Assembly: GCA_944325435.1 (NCBI GenBank)
Contig: CALVAC010000028.1
Span: forward strand, 1 to 38,402
Direction: 5' to 3'
Length of the DNA stretch: 38,402 nucleotides
Source of the DNA: an uncultured Bacteroidales bacterium
GTDB lineage: Bacteria; Bacteroidota; Bacteroidia; Bacteroidales; UBA932
A model generated the notes under the pieces. It was not told where the DNA came from and did no database searches. It saw only the letters and a list, made by a program, of their open reading frames with translations. Shown one piece after another: positions 1 to 11,360 of this stretch; position 1 is the first letter of the stretch; every line of letters begins with the position of its first letter. The position numbers and the translations under genes were made by a program.

Positions 1-7
1 CTTTTAC

Positions 8-81
8 AGGGGAATAGAACAAGGGTAGTTCAGCGGTCTCCAAAACCGTCGATGTGGGTTCGAATCCTGCTTCCCCTGCCA
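8..81 (+). tRNA. tRNA-Trp (anticodon CCA)
   Basis: The sequence folds into a full cloverleaf. The acceptor stem AGGGGAA (8-14) pairs with TTCCCCT (71-77), the anticodon arm has a seven-base loop at 38-44 with CCA at 40-42, and a TTCGAAT-type T loop follows. The 3' CCA is encoded (79-81). The D stem is GAAC/GTTC (17-20 with 28-31). A tRNA-Trp directly before secE is the usual arrangement in bacterial tuf-secE-nusG regions, so it supports the reading of the neighbouring genes. Confidence 0.95.
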
Positions 82-160
82 ATATCAAAGGTTACGATTT
101 GGTAAAGTTTAACTGACATTGCATCAAGCTTCCATCTTGCAATGTCCTTTAAATGTAAAG

Positions 161-349
161 ATGAGAAAGTTCATAAACTATCTTAAGGAATCCTACACGG
201 AGCTGACCAAGAAGGTCACATGGCCGACATGGAAGGAGCTGCAGAGTTCTGCTCTTCTTGTCATGATTGCGTCTGTAATCTTTGCTGTCGTCATCTTCGC
301 CATGGATTTCGCTTTCGACCATCTGATGCGTGCTATCTACACTTTGTAA
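161..349 (+). CDS. secE: Preprotein translocase subunit SecE
   Basis: This encodes a 62-residue SecE, the small clamp subunit of the SecYEG translocon in the inner membrane. The protein has the short single-span bacterial form: a basic amphipathic N-terminal helix with the family motif around KKVTWPTWKEL (residues 17-27), then one hydrophobic segment at about residues 30-55. The reading frame is open upstream to a TTG at 119, but the ATG at 161 gives the expected family length and N terminus, so I start there. It lies between tRNA-Trp and nusG, its conserved position. The 79 bases between the tRNA and the start hold no recognisable signal. Confidence 0.95.
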   Translation: MRKFINYLKESYTELTKKVTWPTWKELQSSALLVMIASVIFAVVIFAMDFAFDHLMRAIYTL

Positions 350-361
350 TACCAGATCACT

Positions 362-934
362 ATGAGTGAAAACAACAAGAAATGGTATGTCCTGCGCGCG
401 GCTGGCGGAAAGGAGAAGAAAGCCAAGGAGTATCTCGAGAAAGAGATAGAAAGGTTCGGTCTCCAGAATCTGGTTTCACAGGTTCTTGTTCCAAGCGAGA
501 AAGTATATAAAATAGTCAACGGGAAACGCAAGAGCTATGAAAGACTCTTCTATCCCGGCTATGTGCTTATTGAAGCGGAACTGACAGGAGAGCTCCAGTA
601 TATCATCCGTAACGAGGTGCCCCATATGTCCGGATTCCTCACTGAGAAGAGGGGGTCAGGCAAAGGCGCAGATGAGAAGATACCGGTTCCTCTCAGGGAT
701 TCCGAAGTGAAAAGGATTCTCGGGGAGCAGGATGAGGTTGCTGTCAGCGATGGGGAGACCGTAGTGGACTATGCTGTCGGAGAGGCAGTGAAGATTACGG
801 ACGGCCCATTCAGCGGATTCGACGGGACAGTGGAGGAGATCGTAGAAGACAGGAGCAAGCTAAAGGTAATGGTTATGATATTCGGCAGGAAGACCCTGCT
901 TGAGCTCAACTTTACTCAAGTAACTAAAGACTAA
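362..934 (+). CDS. nusG: Transcription termination/antitermination protein NusG
   Basis: NusG binds RNA polymerase and modulates pausing, Rho-dependent termination and coupling to the ribosome. The 190-residue product has the NGN domain at the N terminus (WYVLRAAGGKE at 8-18, PGYVLIEAEL near 67) and a C-terminal KOW domain (VKITDGPFSGFDGTV at about 142-156). Between them is a linker of about 30 residues that is longer than in E. coli NusG; such linkers are common in Bacteroidota. The start lies 12 nt after the secE stop and the stop is 9 nt before rplK, so it sits in one operon with both. Confidence 0.96.
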   Translation: MSENNKKWYVLRAAGGKEKKAKEYLEKEIERFGLQNLVSQVLVPSEKVYKIVNGKRKSYERLFYPGYVLIEAELTGELQYIIRNEVPHMSGFLTEKRGSGKGADEKIPVPLRDSEVKRILGEQDEVAVSDGETVVDYAVGEAVKITDGPFSGFDGTVEEIVEDRSKLKVMVMIFGRKTLLELNFTQVTKD

Positions 935-943
935 AGATTTATT

Positions 944-1387
944 ATGGCAAAAGAAGTTACCGGGTTTATTAAACTCCAGATCAAAGGTGGCGCAGCCAAT
1001 CCATCACCTCCAGTAGGACCGGCTCTCGGTTCGAAGGGACTGAACATAATGGATTTCTGCAAGCAGTTCAATGCCCGCACACAGGATCAGGCAGGTAAGG
1101 TGTTGCCGGTTGTAATCACAGTTTACAGCGACAAGTCATTCTCATTCGAGGTAAAGCAGCCGCCTGTAGCTGTACAGCTCAAGGAAGCAGCCAAGATTTC
1201 TTCAGGTTCAGCCGAGCCTAACAGAAAGAAGGTAGCTACCATAACCTGGGATCAGGTCAAGGCAATCGCTGCATCCAAGATGCCGGATATGAACGCTTTC
1301 ACTCTGAAATCAGCCATGACAATGGTTGCCGGGACGGCAAGAAGTATGGGTATCAAAGTCGAGGGGGAATTCCCTGCTGACATCTAA
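944..1387 (+). CDS. rplK: 50S ribosomal protein L11
   Basis: L11 forms the base of the ribosomal stalk and binds the GTPase-associated region of 23S rRNA. The 147-residue length is normal. The proline-rich N-terminal domain carries the family signature ([21 protein letters not shown] at about 20-40), and the C-terminal RNA-binding domain ends with the typical segment [12 protein letters not shown]. An A-rich stretch precedes the ATG, the usual Bacteroidota initiation context, with no Shine-Dalgarno sequence. It is followed after 13 nt by rplA. Confidence 0.97.
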   Translation: MAKEVTGFIKLQIKGGAANPSPPVGPALGSKGLNIMDFCKQFNARTQDQAGKVLPVVITVYSDKSFSFEVKQPPVAVQLKEAAKISSGSAEPNRKKVATITWDQVKAIAASKMPDMNAFTLKSAMTMVAGTARSMGIKVEGEFPADI

Positions 1388-1400
1388 AATCACACGCGAA

Positions 1401-2102
1401 ATGAGTAAACTTACGAAAAACCAGAAAGCAGTGGCAGAGAAGTACGATGCCACCAAGGAATATAAGTTGGCAGAAGCTTGTGATCTCGTGAAGGAAGTGA
1501 CTTTCACCAAATTCGATGCATCAGTGGAACTTTCCGTCAACCTTGGCGTAGACCCGCGCAAGGCCAACCAGATGGTCCGTGGTGTCGTCACTCTTCCTAA
1601 CGGTACAGGCAAGGAGACAAGGGTTCTCGTGCTCTGCACCGCAGACAAGGAGAACGAAGCCAAGGCAGCAGGAGCCGACTATGTAGGACTCGATGAATAT
1701 ATCGAGAAGATAAAGGGAGGATGGACCGATGTCGATGTCATCATCTGTACCCCATCCGTGATGGGCAAGGTCGGAGCCATCGGTAGGATCCTCGGACCGA
1801 GAGGTCTTATGCCTAACCCTAAGACCGGCACAGTGACTATGGAGATAGGCAATGCTGTCAAAGAGGTAAAGGCAGGTAAGATCGACTTCAAGGTGGACAA
1901 GACAGGTATCGTCCACGCAGCTATCGGCAAGGTGTCATTCACCGGCGCCCAGATCTGCGAGAATGCACAGGAGCTGATTTCAGCCATCATCAAGCTGAAG
2001 CCGCAGTCTCTCAAAGGTACCTATCTGAAGAGCATATCCATCTGCTCTACGATGAGTCCGGGAATACGTGTAGACATCAAATCAGTAAGCGGTGCTGAAT
2101 AA
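1401..2102 (+). CDS. rplA: 50S ribosomal protein L1
   Basis: L1 forms the mobile stalk at the E site of the large subunit and in many bacteria represses its own operon. I use the ATG at 1401, giving 233 residues beginning [10 protein letters not shown]. An upstream in-frame start at 1326 would overlap the end of rplK and add 25 residues not found in the family. The signature [20 protein letters not shown] lies at about residues 117-136. The spacer to rplJ is only 14 nt, too short to hold a separate L10 leader of the E. coli kind. Confidence 0.97.
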   Translation: MSKLTKNQKAVAEKYDATKEYKLAEACDLVKEVTFTKFDASVELSVNLGVDPRKANQMVRGVVTLPNGTGKETRVLVLCTADKENEAKAAGADYVGLDEYIEKIKGGWTDVDVIICTPSVMGKVGAIGRILGPRGLMPNPKTGTVTMEIGNAVKEVKAGKIDFKVDKTGIVHAAIGKVSFTGAQICENAQELISAIIKLKPQSLKGTYLKSISICSTMSPGIRVDIKSVSGAE

Positions 2103-2116
2103 TAAAGTTCAATGCT

Positions 2117-2641
2117 ATGAGAAAAGAAGATAAAGCCCAGATAATTGAATCGATTGCAGCACAGGTCCAGGAGACAGCGAACTTCTATATCGTCGACATC
2201 TCGGGACTCAATGCTGAACAGACTACAAAACTGCGCCGCGACTGTTTTGAAAAGGGTATAAGGCTGACTGTTACCAAGAATACCCTTCTGCGCAAGGCTC
2301 TGGAGTCCCTTGAGAGCGAGGAAATGAATCTCCTCTTCCCTACACTTGAAGGCCCGACTGCAGTAATGTATTGCGAAACTCCTAACGCTCCGGCAAAACT
2401 CATCAAGCAGTATGCTGATGACGGTGCGGAAAAGCCGGCTCTCAAGAGTGCTTATGTCCAGGAGTGTGCCTTCATCGGTGCTGACAAACTTGGTGAACTC
2501 TGCAATATCAAGTCCCGTGAGGAACTTATCGGAGACATCATCGGTCTGCTCCAGTCACCTGCCCGCAATGTCGTATCCGCTCTCCAGTCAGCAGGCGGCA
2601 AACTTGCAGGTATCGTCAAGACACTTTCAGAAAGAGAATAA
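2117..2641 (+). CDS. rplJ: 50S ribosomal protein L10
   Basis: L10 is the stalk protein that anchors L7/L12 dimers to the ribosome. The 174-residue product starts MRKEDKAQII and shows the L10 core: the N-terminal rRNA-binding domain including YIVDISGLNAEQTTKLRR at about residues 24-41, and a C-terminal helix for L7/L12 binding (PARNVVSALQSAGGKLAGIV). It is followed by rplL after 29 nt of AT-rich sequence, the conserved rplJL pair. Confidence 0.96.
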   Translation: MRKEDKAQIIESIAAQVQETANFYIVDISGLNAEQTTKLRRDCFEKGIRLTVTKNTLLRKALESLESEEMNLLFPTLEGPTAVMYCETPNAPAKLIKQYADDGAEKPALKSAYVQECAFIGADKLGELCNIKSREELIGDIIGLLQSPARNVVSALQSAGGKLAGIVKTLSERE

Positions 2642-2670
2642 AACTAAAAACAATTTAAATAATTACAATT

Positions 2671-3054
2671 ATGGCAGATATTAAAGCACTTGCAGAAGAG
2701 TTGGTAAACCTTTCTGTAAAAGATGTTCAGGAACTCGCTAACATCCTCAAGGAGGAGTACGGTATTGAGCCTGCAGCCGCTGCAGTAGCAGTAGCAGGTC
2801 CTGCAGCAGGCGCCGCTGAAGGTGCAGCAGCTGCAGAGCAGACAGAGTTCAATGTAATCCTCAAGTCAGCAGGCCAGGCCAAGCTTCAGGTTGTAAAGGC
2901 TGTGAAAGACATCACTGGCCTTGGACTGAAAGAGGCTAAGGATCTTGTAGACAAGGCTCCGGATGCCATCATCAAGGAGAAAGTTTCCAAGGCAGAGGCT
3001 GAGCAGGTAAAGGCTGCTCTTGAGGAGCACGGTGCGGAAGTCGAGCTTAAATAA
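2671..3054 (+). CDS. rplL: 50S ribosomal protein L7/L12
   Basis: L7/L12 is the multicopy stalk protein that recruits and activates translational GTPases. The 127-residue product shows all three parts: an N-terminal dimerisation segment (residues 1-33), an Ala-rich hinge (about 35-56) and the conserved C-terminal domain with [15 protein letters not shown] at about 84-98. The A-rich leader just before the ATG (2642-2670) suits the very high expression this protein needs in organisms that do not rely on Shine-Dalgarno pairing. Confidence 0.97.
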   Translation: MADIKALAEELVNLSVKDVQELANILKEEYGIEPAAAAVAVAGPAAGAAEGAAAAEQTEFNVILKSAGQAKLQVVKAVKDITGLGLKEAKDLVDKAPDAIIKEKVSKAEAEQVKAALEEHGAEVELK

Positions 3055-3084
3055 GCTGACTGTTCCCGCAAGGGGCTGAGATTC

Positions 3085-3117
3085 AGGTTTAGGGTCAAAA
3101 CGGCCCTAAACCTTTTT
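3085..3117 (+). terminator. Attenuator-like terminator between rplL and rpoB
   Basis: A perfect 10-bp stem AGGTTTAGGG (3085-3094) pairs with CCCTAAACCT (3104-3113) around a 9-nt loop, and five T residues follow. This has the form of an intrinsic terminator. Because rpoB starts only 38 nt downstream in the same direction, it most likely works as a partial terminator that lowers rpoBC expression relative to the ribosomal protein genes, as the known rplL-rpoB attenuator does in E. coli. The partial function is inference. Confidence 0.8.
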
Positions 3118-3154
3118 GTCGTATTTAAGTTTTTCTCCATATAAAGACAGTAAG

Positions 3155-6100
3155 ATGTCAAAACAGACCAAGACGCAGCGAATTTCCTTCGCATCATCTA
3201 AAATACTTCTGGAGTATCCGGATCTTCTCGAAGTCCAGCTAAAATCATTCAGGGACTTCTTCCAGCTGGATACTACACCTGAAAACAGGCGGAATGAGGG
3301 ACTGTATCAGGTCTTCCAGGAGATATTCCCGATTGAAGATACAAGAAACAACTATAAGCTCGAGTTCATCGACTACTTCATCGATCCTCCGCAGTACACG
3401 ATCGATGAGTGCCTTGAAAGAGGTCTGACCTACAATGTCCCTCTCAAGGCGAAACTCCGCCTCTCATGCAGCGATCCAGAGCATGAGGATTTCGACACGG
3501 AGGTCCAGGATGTATATCTCGGCAACATTCCGTATATGACCCCGGGAGGGACTTTCGTCATCAACGGATCGGAGCGTATCATTGTATCCCAGCTCCACAG
3601 GTCACCGGGCGTGTTTTTCGGGCAGAGCGTACACGCAAACGGGACAAAGCTCTATTCAGCAAGGATAATCCCGTTCAAGGGTTCTTGGATAGAGTTCGCA
3701 ACGGACATCAACAACGTGATGTATGCCTACATCGACCGCAAGAAGAAGCTGCCTGTCACGACTCTGCTCAGGGCTATCGGCTTCAACGGGGACAAGGACA
3801 TCATCGACATCTTCGGTCTGGCAGACGAAATCGAGGCCACCGAAGAGAACCTGAAGAAGAATGAAGGCAGGAAACTTGCCGCCAAGGTGCTCAAGACATG
3901 GATAGAGGACTTCGTTGATGAAGATACGGGAGAGGTGATTCCGGTCGAGAGGACCATGCCTATCGTAGAGCGCGGCGAGATCCTCAACGAAGACACTATA
4001 CAGAGACTTTCCGAGACAGATGTAAAGACAATCCTTCTCCAGAAGGAAGAGGCGAACGTAAACGAGTACGCCATCATCTACAACACTCTCCAGAAAGACC
4101 CTACCAATACAGAGACAGAGGCCATCAACTACATTTACAAACAGCTCCGCAACTCAGAACCGCCTGATGAGGCAACCGCAAGGGATGTTATCGACAAGCT
4201 GTTCTTTTCGGAGAAGAGGTACGATCTCGGGGATGTGGGAAGATACCGCCTCAACAAGAAGCTCAACCTGACCATATCCGATGATGTGAGGGTCCTCACC
4301 AACACAGACATCATCGAGATCATAAAATATCTCATCCAGTTGATCAACTCCAAGGCGACGGTGGATGACATCGACCATCTGAGCAACAGGCGCATCAGGA
4401 CTGTCGGAGAACAGCTCGCGAACCAGTTCAGCGTCGGCCTCTCGAGAATGGCAAGGACAATCCGGGAAAGGATGAATGTGCGCGACAGCGAGCAGTTCTC
4501 CCCTATCGACCTGATCAATGCGAAGACACTGTCTTCAGTGATCAACTCGTTCTTCGGGACAAGCCAGCTGTCTCAGTTCATGGACCAGACGAACCCTCTG
4601 TCCGAAATGACACACAAGAGGCGTCTTTCGGCACTCGGCCCGGGCGGTCTTTCAAGAGACAGGGCCGGATTCGAGGTCAGGGACGTGCACTACACACACT
4701 ACGGCCGTCTCTGCCCTATCGAGACACCGGAAGGACCTAACATCGGTCTTATATCATCCCTCTGCGTATATGCGAGAATCAACGAGCTCGGATTCATCGA
4801 GACTCCGTACCGCAAGGTGGAGAACGGCAAGGTAGATCTGAGCGACACAGGCTGGCAGTATATGAGCGCCGAGGAAGAAGAGGACCAGATGGTGTCCCTT
4901 GCCAACGTGAAGATGGATGACGAAGGTAATATCCTCGACGAGAGGATACAGTGCCGTTTCGGGGCAGATTTCCCGGTTGTCACCAAGGACGAGGTGAACT
5001 ATATGGATGTCGCACCTAACCAGATCGCATCCGTGGCAGCATCCCTCATCCCGTTCCTCGAGCACGATGATGCCCACCGTGCGCTGATGGGAGCGAACAT
5101 GATGAGGCAGGCCGTCCCTCTTCTGAACCCTGAATCCCCTATCGTGGGTACAGGACTGGAGGAAAGGGTCTGCATGGATTCAAGGACACAGGTCATAGCC
5201 GAGAGAAGCGGTGAGGTCGTATATGTGGATGCCAACGAGATCCACGTGAAATATGACCGCACTGAAGATGAGAAATTCGTCAGCTTCTCCCCGGATGTGA
5301 CAGTCTACAAGCTTCCTATATACAGAAGGACCAACCAGAGCACCACTATTCTCCTGAAGCCTATCGTACGCAAGGGAGACAAGGTGGAGGCCGGTCAGAT
5401 AATGACTGAAGGCTACGCCACCCAGAGCGGGGAACTGGCCCTCGGACGTAACCTCAAGGTAGCGTTCATGCCTTGGAAAGGTTACAACTACGAGGATGCC
5501 ATTGTGCTGTCTGAAAGGATGATACGCTGGGATATCCTCACATCTGTACACGTAGATGAATACATCACCGAAGTACGCGACACCAAGAGAGGTATGGAGG
5601 AACTCACTTCCGATATACCTAATGTGAGTGAAGACGCGACCAGGAATCTGGACGAGAACGGTATCATCCGCATCGGTGCCCACATCGAACCTGGGGACAT
5701 CATGATCGGAAAGATCACCCCTAAGGGAGAGAGCGACCCTTCACCAGAGGAGAAACTTCTCCGCGCAATATTCGGAGACAAGGCAGGAGATGTCAAGGAT
5801 GCTTCACTCAAAGCCACTCCATCCCTGAGCGGAACCGTCATCGGGACAGCCCTGTATTCAAAAGTTGCAAAAGAAAGCAACAAGAGAAGCGCAAAGGCTG
5901 ACCAGAAGGCCAAGCTCGATATGGCAGAGGAAGAGTTCAACAAGAAGACCGAAGCCCTCTACGAGAAATTCATCAGCAAGCTCGCTGTCCTTGTAGAAGG
6001 CAAGAAGAGCGCAGGTGTAAGCGACCTCTACGGTGTAGAAATCATACCTAAGGGCAAAGACATTACCGTAGCCGACCTCAGGGCCATAAAGTACGAGGAC

Positions 6101-6976
6101 ATCAACTCCAGCAAATGGACAGGGGACAAGAACAGCAACGCCCTCATCCGCGAACTGATCAACAACTACTGTATAGCATACAAGGAGATTGCCGCCAGAC
6201 ACAGGAGGGTGATCGACAAGATCAAGGTCGGGGATGAACTTCCTAACGGGGTGATGCAGCTCGCCAAGGTATATGTGGCCAAGAAGAGGAAGATCCGCGT
6301 GGGAGACAAGATGGCAGGCCGCCACGGAAACAAAGGTATCGTCGCCAAGGTAGTAAGGGACGAGGACATGCCGTTCCTTTCAGACGGAACCCCTGTGGAC
6401 ATAGTACTGAACCCTCTCGGCGTACCTTCCCGTATGAACCTCGGCCAGATCTACGAGACTGTACTCGGCTGGGCAGGAGATGTGCTCGGAGTGAAGTTCA
6501 GCACGCCTATCTTCGATGGAGCGAGCCTCGACCAGATCTGCGAGTACACAGACAAGGCAGGACTTCCGAGATTCGGCAAGACATACCTCAGGGACGGTGG
6601 CACAGGAGACTGGTTCGACCAGCCTGCGACTGTCGGGGTCATCTATATGATCAAGCTCGGCCATATGGTCGATGACAAGATGCACGCAAGGTCTATCGGC
6701 CCTTACTCACTGATAACGCAGCAGCCTCTCGGAGGTAAGGCACAGTTCGGAGGACAGAGGTTCGGAGAGATGGAGGTGTGGGCACTCGAGGCATTCGGTG
6801 CAGCCAATGTGCTCCAGGAGATCCTCACCGTCAAGTCCGATGATGTCACAGGAAGGTCAAAGGCATACGAGGCCATAGTAAAGGGCGACCTGATGCCTGC
6901 TCCAGGCATTCCTGAGTCCCTCAATGTGCTCCTGCATGAACTCAGGGGACTCGGACTCAAGGTGACACTGGATTAA
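3155..6976 (+). CDS. rpoB: DNA-directed RNA polymerase subunit beta
   Basis: This is the beta subunit of RNA polymerase, 1273 residues. The family landmarks are in order: an N-terminal lobe region ([15 protein letters not shown]), the rifampicin-binding cluster ([26 protein letters not shown]), the segment [15 protein letters not shown], and the C-terminal region ([24 protein letters not shown]) that contacts beta-prime. The ATG at 3155 gives [10 protein letters not shown]; an upstream TTG at 3116 lies in the T-run of the attenuator and is not credible as a start. In the rifampicin cluster I see the usual unmutated residues. A gap of 29 nt separates it from rpoC. Confidence 0.98.
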   Translation: MSKQTKTQRISFASSKILLEYPDLLEVQLKSFRDFFQLDTTPENRRNEGLYQVFQEIFPIEDTRNNYKLEFIDYFIDPPQYTIDECLERGLTYNVPLKAKLRLSCSDPEHEDFDTEVQDVYLGNIPYMTPGGTFVINGSERIIVSQLHRSPGVFFGQSVHANGTKLYSARIIPFKGSWIEFATDINNVMYAYIDRKKKLPVTTLLRAIGFNGDKDIIDIFGLADEIEATEENLKKNEGRKLAAKVLKTWIEDFVDEDTGEVIPVERTMPIVERGEILNEDTIQRLSETDVKTILLQKEEANVNEYAIIYNTLQKDPTNTETEAINYIYKQLRNSEPPDEATARDVIDKLFFSEKRYDLGDVGRYRLNKKLNLTISDDVRVLTNTDIIEIIKYLIQLINSKATVDDIDHLSNRRIRTVGEQLANQFSVGLSRMARTIRERMNVRDSEQFSPIDLINAKTLSSVINSFFGTSQLSQFMDQTNPLSEMTHKRRLSALGPGGLSRDRAGFEVRDVHYTHYGRLCPIETPEGPNIGLISSLCVYARINELGFIETPYRKVENGKVDLSDTGWQYMSAEEEEDQMVSLANVKMDDEGNILDERIQCRFGADFPVVTKDEVNYMDVAPNQIASVAASLIPFLEHDDAHRALMGANMMRQAVPLLNPESPIVGTGLEERVCMDSRTQVIAERSGEVVYVDANEIHVKYDRTEDEKFVSFSPDVTVYKLPIYRRTNQSTTILLKPIVRKGDKVEAGQIMTEGYATQSGELALGRNLKVAFMPWKGYNYEDAIVLSERMIRWDILTSVHVDEYITEVRDTKRGMEELTSDIPNVSEDATRNLDENGIIRIGAHIEPGDIMIGKITPKGESDPSPEEKLLRAIFGDKAGDVKDASLKATPSLSGTVIGTALYSKVAKESNKRSAKADQKAKLDMAEEEFNKKTEALYEKFISKLAVLVEGKKSAGVSDLYGVEIIPKGKDITVADLRAIKYEDINSSKWTGDKNSNALIRELINNYCIAYKEIAARHRRVIDKIKVGDELPNGVMQLAKVYVAKKRKIRVGDKMAGRHGNKGIVAKVVRDEDMPFLSDGTPVDIVLNPLGVPSRMNLGQIYETVLGWAGDVLGVKFSTPIFDGASLDQICEYTDKAGLPRFGKTYLRDGGTGDWFDQPATVGVIYMIKLGHMVDDKMHARSIGPYSLITQQPLGGKAQFGGQRFGEMEVWALEAFGAANVLQEILTVKSDDVTGRSKAYEAIVKGDLMPAPGIPESLNVLLHELRGLGLKVTLD

Positions 6977-7005
6977 TTTACTGATTAACTTGAATTTTTA
7001 GGAAT

Positions 7006-10000
7006 ATGCCTACTTTTAATAAAGAAAACAAGGTAAAGAGCAATTTCGAAAGGATCAGCATCTCGCTCGCATCCCCGGAAGACATCAAGATGAGGTCATC
7101 CGGAGAGGTGCTCAAGCCGGAGACCGTCAACTACAGGACATACAAGCCTGAGAGGGATGGACTTTTCTGCGAAAAGATCTTCGGCCCGACCAAGGACTAC
7201 GAGTGCCATTGCGGGAAATACAAGAGGATCAGGTACCGTGGCATCGTCTGCGACAGGTGCGGTGTGGAAGTGACGGAGAAGAAAGTCCGCAGGGAGAGGA
7301 TGGGACATATTGAGCTCACCGTCCCTGTGGCGCATATCTGGTACTTCAAGTCAGCTCCCAACAAGATTGCGGCCATGCTCGGGCTTGCAGCCAAGAAGCT
7401 CGAGGCCGTGATATACTACGAGAAATATATCGTAATCAACCCGGGCAACACTGGAAGGGAGAAGATGGAGCTTCTGTCGGAGGAAGAGTACCTCGACCTT
7501 ATCGACAGCATGCCGGAAAACCAGAACCTGCCGGATGATGATCCGAACAAGTTCAGGGCAGAAATGGGAGCGGAAGCCATTTACGAGCTGCTGAAGGAAA
7601 TCGATGTGGATGCCCTCGCAAAGGAACTCCGCCAGAAGATGCTCAAGGAGACATCCCAGCAAAGAAAGGCGGAAGCCCTCAAGAGGCTCAGCGTCGTGAA
7701 ATGGTTCCAGGAGTCCAAGGGAATCAACCGCCCGGAATGGATGATCCTCAAGGTCATCCCTGTCACCCCTCCTGACCTCAGGCCTCTGGTGCCTCTCGAT
7801 GGAGGAAGGTTTGCGACATCCGACCTCAACGACCTCTACAGAAGGGTCATCATCAGGAACAACCGACTGAAGAGGCTTATCGAGATCAAGGCTCCGGAAG
7901 TGATTCTCCGCAACGAGAAGCGTATGCTCCAGGAGGCCGTGGATTCGCTCTTCGACAACTCCAAGAAGTCAAACGCAGTCAAGAGCGAAGCCAACAGGAC
8001 TCTCAAGTCTCTGTCCGACAGTCTGAAAGGCAAGCAGGGACGCTTCCGTCAGAACCTGCTCGGAAAACGTGTCGACTATTCAGCGCGTTCTGTCATCGTC
8101 GTGGGTCCGGAACTCAAGATGCACGAGTGCGGTCTTCCTAAGCTGATGGCGGCAGAACTTTACAAGCCGTTCATCATCAGGAAACTGATAGAGAGAGGCA
8201 TTGTCAAGACGGTGAAGTCGGCAAAGAAGATAGTAGACAGGAAAGATGCCGTCATCTGGGATATCCTGGAAAATGTTATGAAAGGGCATCCGGTACTTCT
8301 GAACCGTGCACCGACACTCCACAGGCTCGGTATCCAGGCTTTCCAGCCTAAGATGATCGAGGGCAAGGCCATACAGCTCCACCCGCTTGCATGTACCGCA
8401 TTCAACGCGGACTTCGATGGCGACCAGATGGCAGTGCACCTCCCGCTCGGCAATGCGGCGATCCTTGAGGCACAGCTTCTTATGCTCGGATCGCACAATA
8501 TCCTGAACCCTGCCAACGGTACACCTATCACCGTCCCTTCACAGGATATGGTGCTCGGACTGTACTACATAACCAAGGCCAGACCGGCCGTGAAAGGCGA
8601 AGGCATGAGGTTCTACGGTCCGCAGGAAGTGATAATCGCCCTGAACGAGAAAGCAATCGACATCCATGCGAAAATCAATGTAAGGCTCCCTCTCGACAAG
8701 ATGGATCTGTCCAAGGGGTACCAGATGGTAGAGACGACTCCGGGAAGGATTATCGTCAACCAGTACGTACCGCAGGAAGTGCCTTACATCAATGAGATTC
8801 TCGGGAAAAAATCTTTGAGAAAGATCATTTCCGTCGTCATCAAGAACACAGGTGTGGCCCGTACCGCACAGTTCCTCGATGATATCAAGAATCTCGGATA
8901 TACCATGGCATTCAGGGGAGGACTTTCGTTCAACCTCGGAGATGTCATAATCCCTGAGGAGAAGAAAGCTCTCATAGAGAACGGATACAAGACCGTCGAG
9001 GAGATCAAGAACAACTTCGCGATGGGATTCATCACCAACAACGAGCGATACAACAAGGTTATCGACCTCTGGACATCCATTGACAACCAGATCACAGGCA
9101 TAGTGGAGAAGCAGATCTCGAGTGACCAGGACGGTTTCAACCCTGTCTATATGATGCTTGACTCGGGTGCCCGAGGCTCTACACAGCAGATCAAGCAGCT
9201 CTGCGGTATGCGAGGGCTTATGGCAAAGCCTCAGAAGTCAGGCTCTGCAGGAAACGAGATCATCGAGAACCCTGTCATCTCCAACCTCAAGGAGGGAATG
9301 TCAGTGCTCGAATACTTCATCGGAACCCACGGCGCACGTAAAGGTCTTGCCGATACGGCGTTGAAGACAGCCGATGCAGGATACCTCACCCGCCGTCTCG
9401 TGGATGTCTCCCACGATGTCATCATCAACGAGGAGGACTGCGGAACCCTCAGGGGACTTATCGCAACCGCAATCAAGAGCAAGGATGAGATTGTGGAATC
9501 ACTCGGTGAAAGGATACTCGGAAGGACATCTGTCCACGACATATTCAACCCTCTTACCGGAGAGCTGATACTCCCTGCCGGCGAGGAGATTACAGAGGAC
9601 ATTGCTGCCCTCATCGAATCCCTCCCTATCGAACAGGTCGAAATCCGCTCTGTGCTTACCTGCGAATCCCGCAAGGGTGTCTGCGCAAAATGTTACGGCC
9701 GCAACCTCGCATCCGGCAGGATGGTGGAGAAGGGAGAGGTTGTCGGTGTCATCGCCGCACAGTCAATCGGAGAGCCAGGTACACAGCTTACACTCCGTAC
9801 ATTCCATGTCGGAGGTACAGCTTCCGGTACCGCCACGGAAAGTTCAATCAGCTCCAAGTATGACGGAAAGCTTGAGTTCGAGGAACTCAGGACTATCGAA
9901 AGGATCAATTCCGACGGGACGAAGAACGATGTCGTCGTCAGCCGTACCACTGAAGTGCGCATTGTCGATGAGAACACAGGCATCACATTCTCACAGTACG

Positions 10001-11253
10001 ATGTTCCTTACGGTTCCATCCTCTACAAGAAGGATGGTGACAAGGTCGTCAAGGGAGACCTTATCTGCGAATGGGATGCATATAACGCCATCACCATCAT
10101 CGAGACCGCCGGCAAGGTCCGTTTCGACAGTATGATTGACGGTGTGACATTCCGTGAGGAAATGGCAGATGAGTACTCCCTCAACAGGGACAAGGTGGTC
10201 ATCGAGTCCAGGGACAAGACCAAGAACCCATCCATCCTCATCGTAGACGAAGATGGCGAGATCAAGAAGCAGTACAACCTGCCTGTCGGGGCGCATATCA
10301 TGATAAATGATGGAGACGATGTGAAGGTCGGAGACATCATCATCAAGATTCCGCGTGCAATCGGCAAGTCAAGCGATATCACCGGAGGTCTTCCTCGTGT
10401 TACCGAGCTGTTCGAGGCCCGCAACCCATCCAACCCTGCAATCGTATCCGAGATCAACGGAGAGGTCATTATGGGCAAGATCAAGAGGGGTAACCGCGAG
10501 ATCATCATCAAGAACAAGTCCGGTCAGGAGAAACGCTATCTGGTTCCGCTCACAAAGCAGATCCTTGTACAGGAGAACGACTATGTGAAAGCCGGAATGA
10601 GCCTTTCAGATGGAGCCGTATCCCCTACAGACATTCTCAACATACTCGGTCCTATCAAGGTCCAGGAATACATTGTCAACGAAATCCAGGAAGTCTACCG
10701 ACTCCAGGGTGTGAAGATCAACGACAAGCATTTTGAAATCATCGTCCGCCAGATGATGAGGAAGGTGCAGATCAACGATCCGGGAGATACTGAATTCCTG
10801 CAGGAAGAGCTCGTGGACAAATGGCAGTTCATGGACACCAACGACAGGATCTACGGCAAGTACTATGTCACGGATGCAGGAGATTCTCAGAACTATACAG
10901 AAGGGGACATCATCTCCGCCCGCGAGATGAGAAGCGAGAACTCCTCCCTCGAAAGGCAGGGTCTCAAGATGATGGTTCTGCGCGAGGCCAAGCCTGCGAC
11001 GGCAAGCCAGGTGCTCCAGGGTATCACAAGGGCTGCGTTGAAGACCAACAGCTTCATCTCAGCCGCATCATTCCAGGAGACCACGAAAGTGCTCAGCGAA
11101 GCAGCAATCCGCGGTCGTGTGGACACCCTCGAGGGTCTGAAGGAAAATGTCATCTGCGGACACGCGATCCCTGCAGGTACAGGCCAGAAGGAATTCCAGG
11201 AGATTCTCGTGGCTCCTATGGAAGAGTTCAAGAGAGCGATGTCAGACCTTTAA
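7006..11253 (+). CDS. rpoC: DNA-directed RNA polymerase subunit beta-prime
   Basis: This is the catalytic beta-prime subunit, 1415 residues. The N-terminal zinc site is Cys67, Cys69, Cys82 and Cys85. The magnesium-binding motif NADFDGDQM places the three catalytic aspartates at 469, 471 and 473. A second zinc site ([16 protein letters not shown]) and the bridge/trigger region ([16 protein letters not shown]) follow. The product ends at the terminator after 11276. Length and motif order are normal, with no intein or split. Confidence 0.98.
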   Translation: MPTFNKENKVKSNFERISISLASPEDIKMRSSGEVLKPETVNYRTYKPERDGLFCEKIFGPTKDYECHCGKYKRIRYRGIVCDRCGVEVTEKKVRRERMGHIELTVPVAHIWYFKSAPNKIAAMLGLAAKKLEAVIYYEKYIVINPGNTGREKMELLSEEEYLDLIDSMPENQNLPDDDPNKFRAEMGAEAIYELLKEIDVDALAKELRQKMLKETSQQRKAEALKRLSVVKWFQESKGINRPEWMILKVIPVTPPDLRPLVPLDGGRFATSDLNDLYRRVIIRNNRLKRLIEIKAPEVILRNEKRMLQEAVDSLFDNSKKSNAVKSEANRTLKSLSDSLKGKQGRFRQNLLGKRVDYSARSVIVVGPELKMHECGLPKLMAAELYKPFIIRKLIERGIVKTVKSAKKIVDRKDAVIWDILENVMKGHPVLLNRAPTLHRLGIQAFQPKMIEGKAIQLHPLACTAFNADFDGDQMAVHLPLGNAAILEAQLLMLGSHNILNPANGTPITVPSQDMVLGLYYITKARPAVKGEGMRFYGPQEVIIALNEKAIDIHAKINVRLPLDKMDLSKGYQMVETTPGRIIVNQYVPQEVPYINEILGKKSLRKIISVVIKNTGVARTAQFLDDIKNLGYTMAFRGGLSFNLGDVIIPEEKKALIENGYKTVEEIKNNFAMGFITNNERYNKVIDLWTSIDNQITGIVEKQISSDQDGFNPVYMMLDSGARGSTQQIKQLCGMRGLMAKPQKSGSAGNEIIENPVISNLKEGMSVLEYFIGTHGARKGLADTALKTADAGYLTRRLVDVSHDVIINEEDCGTLRGLIATAIKSKDEIVESLGERILGRTSVHDIFNPLTGELILPAGEEITEDIAALIESLPIEQVEIRSVLTCESRKGVCAKCYGRNLASGRMVEKGEVVGVIAAQSIGEPGTQLTLRTFHVGGTASGTATESSISSKYDGKLEFEELRTIERINSDGTKNDVVVSRTTEVRIVDENTGITFSQYDVPYGSILYKKDGDKVVKGDLICEWDAYNAITIIETAGKVRFDSMIDGVTFREEMADEYSLNRDKVVIESRDKTKNPSILIVDEDGEIKKQYNLPVGAHIMINDGDDVKVGDIIIKIPRAIGKSSDITGGLPRVTELFEARNPSNPAIVSEINGEVIMGKIKRGNREIIIKNKSGQEKRYLVPLTKQILVQENDYVKAGMSLSDGAVSPTDILNILGPIKVQEYIVNEIQEVYRLQGVKINDKHFEIIVRQMMRKVQINDPGDTEFLQEELVDKWQFMDTNDRIYGKYYVTDAGDSQNYTEGDIISAREMRSENSSLERQGLKMMVLREAKPATASQVLQGITRAALKTNSFISAASFQETTKVLSEAAIRGRVDTLEGLKENVICGHAIPAGTGQKEFQEILVAPMEEFKRAMSDL

Positions 11254-11275
11254 CGGTCAGAGCATACTGCACAAG

Positions 11276-11308
11276 AAGGCCGGCTCCGCAATGGAACCGG
11301 CCTTTTTT
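11276..11308 (+). terminator. Intrinsic terminator after rpoC
   Basis: The left arm at 11276-11287 pairs with 11293-11304 in a 12-bp GC-rich stem with one C-A mismatch and a five-base loop, followed by six T residues (11303-11308). It lies 22 nt beyond the rpoC stop, and the next gene on the other strand ends at 11361. It closes the secE-rpoC transcription block. Confidence 0.93.
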
Positions 11309-11360
11309 GTGTGTTACAGTCAAACATGCCGCTGTTATCCGGGCATAATCAGGACGGAAA

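Noticed and set aside
3116..3154. TTG at 3116 as the rpoB start
   Set aside because: It lies within the T run of the rplL-rpoB attenuator and adds 13 residues not expected in RpoB. The ATG at 3155 is used.
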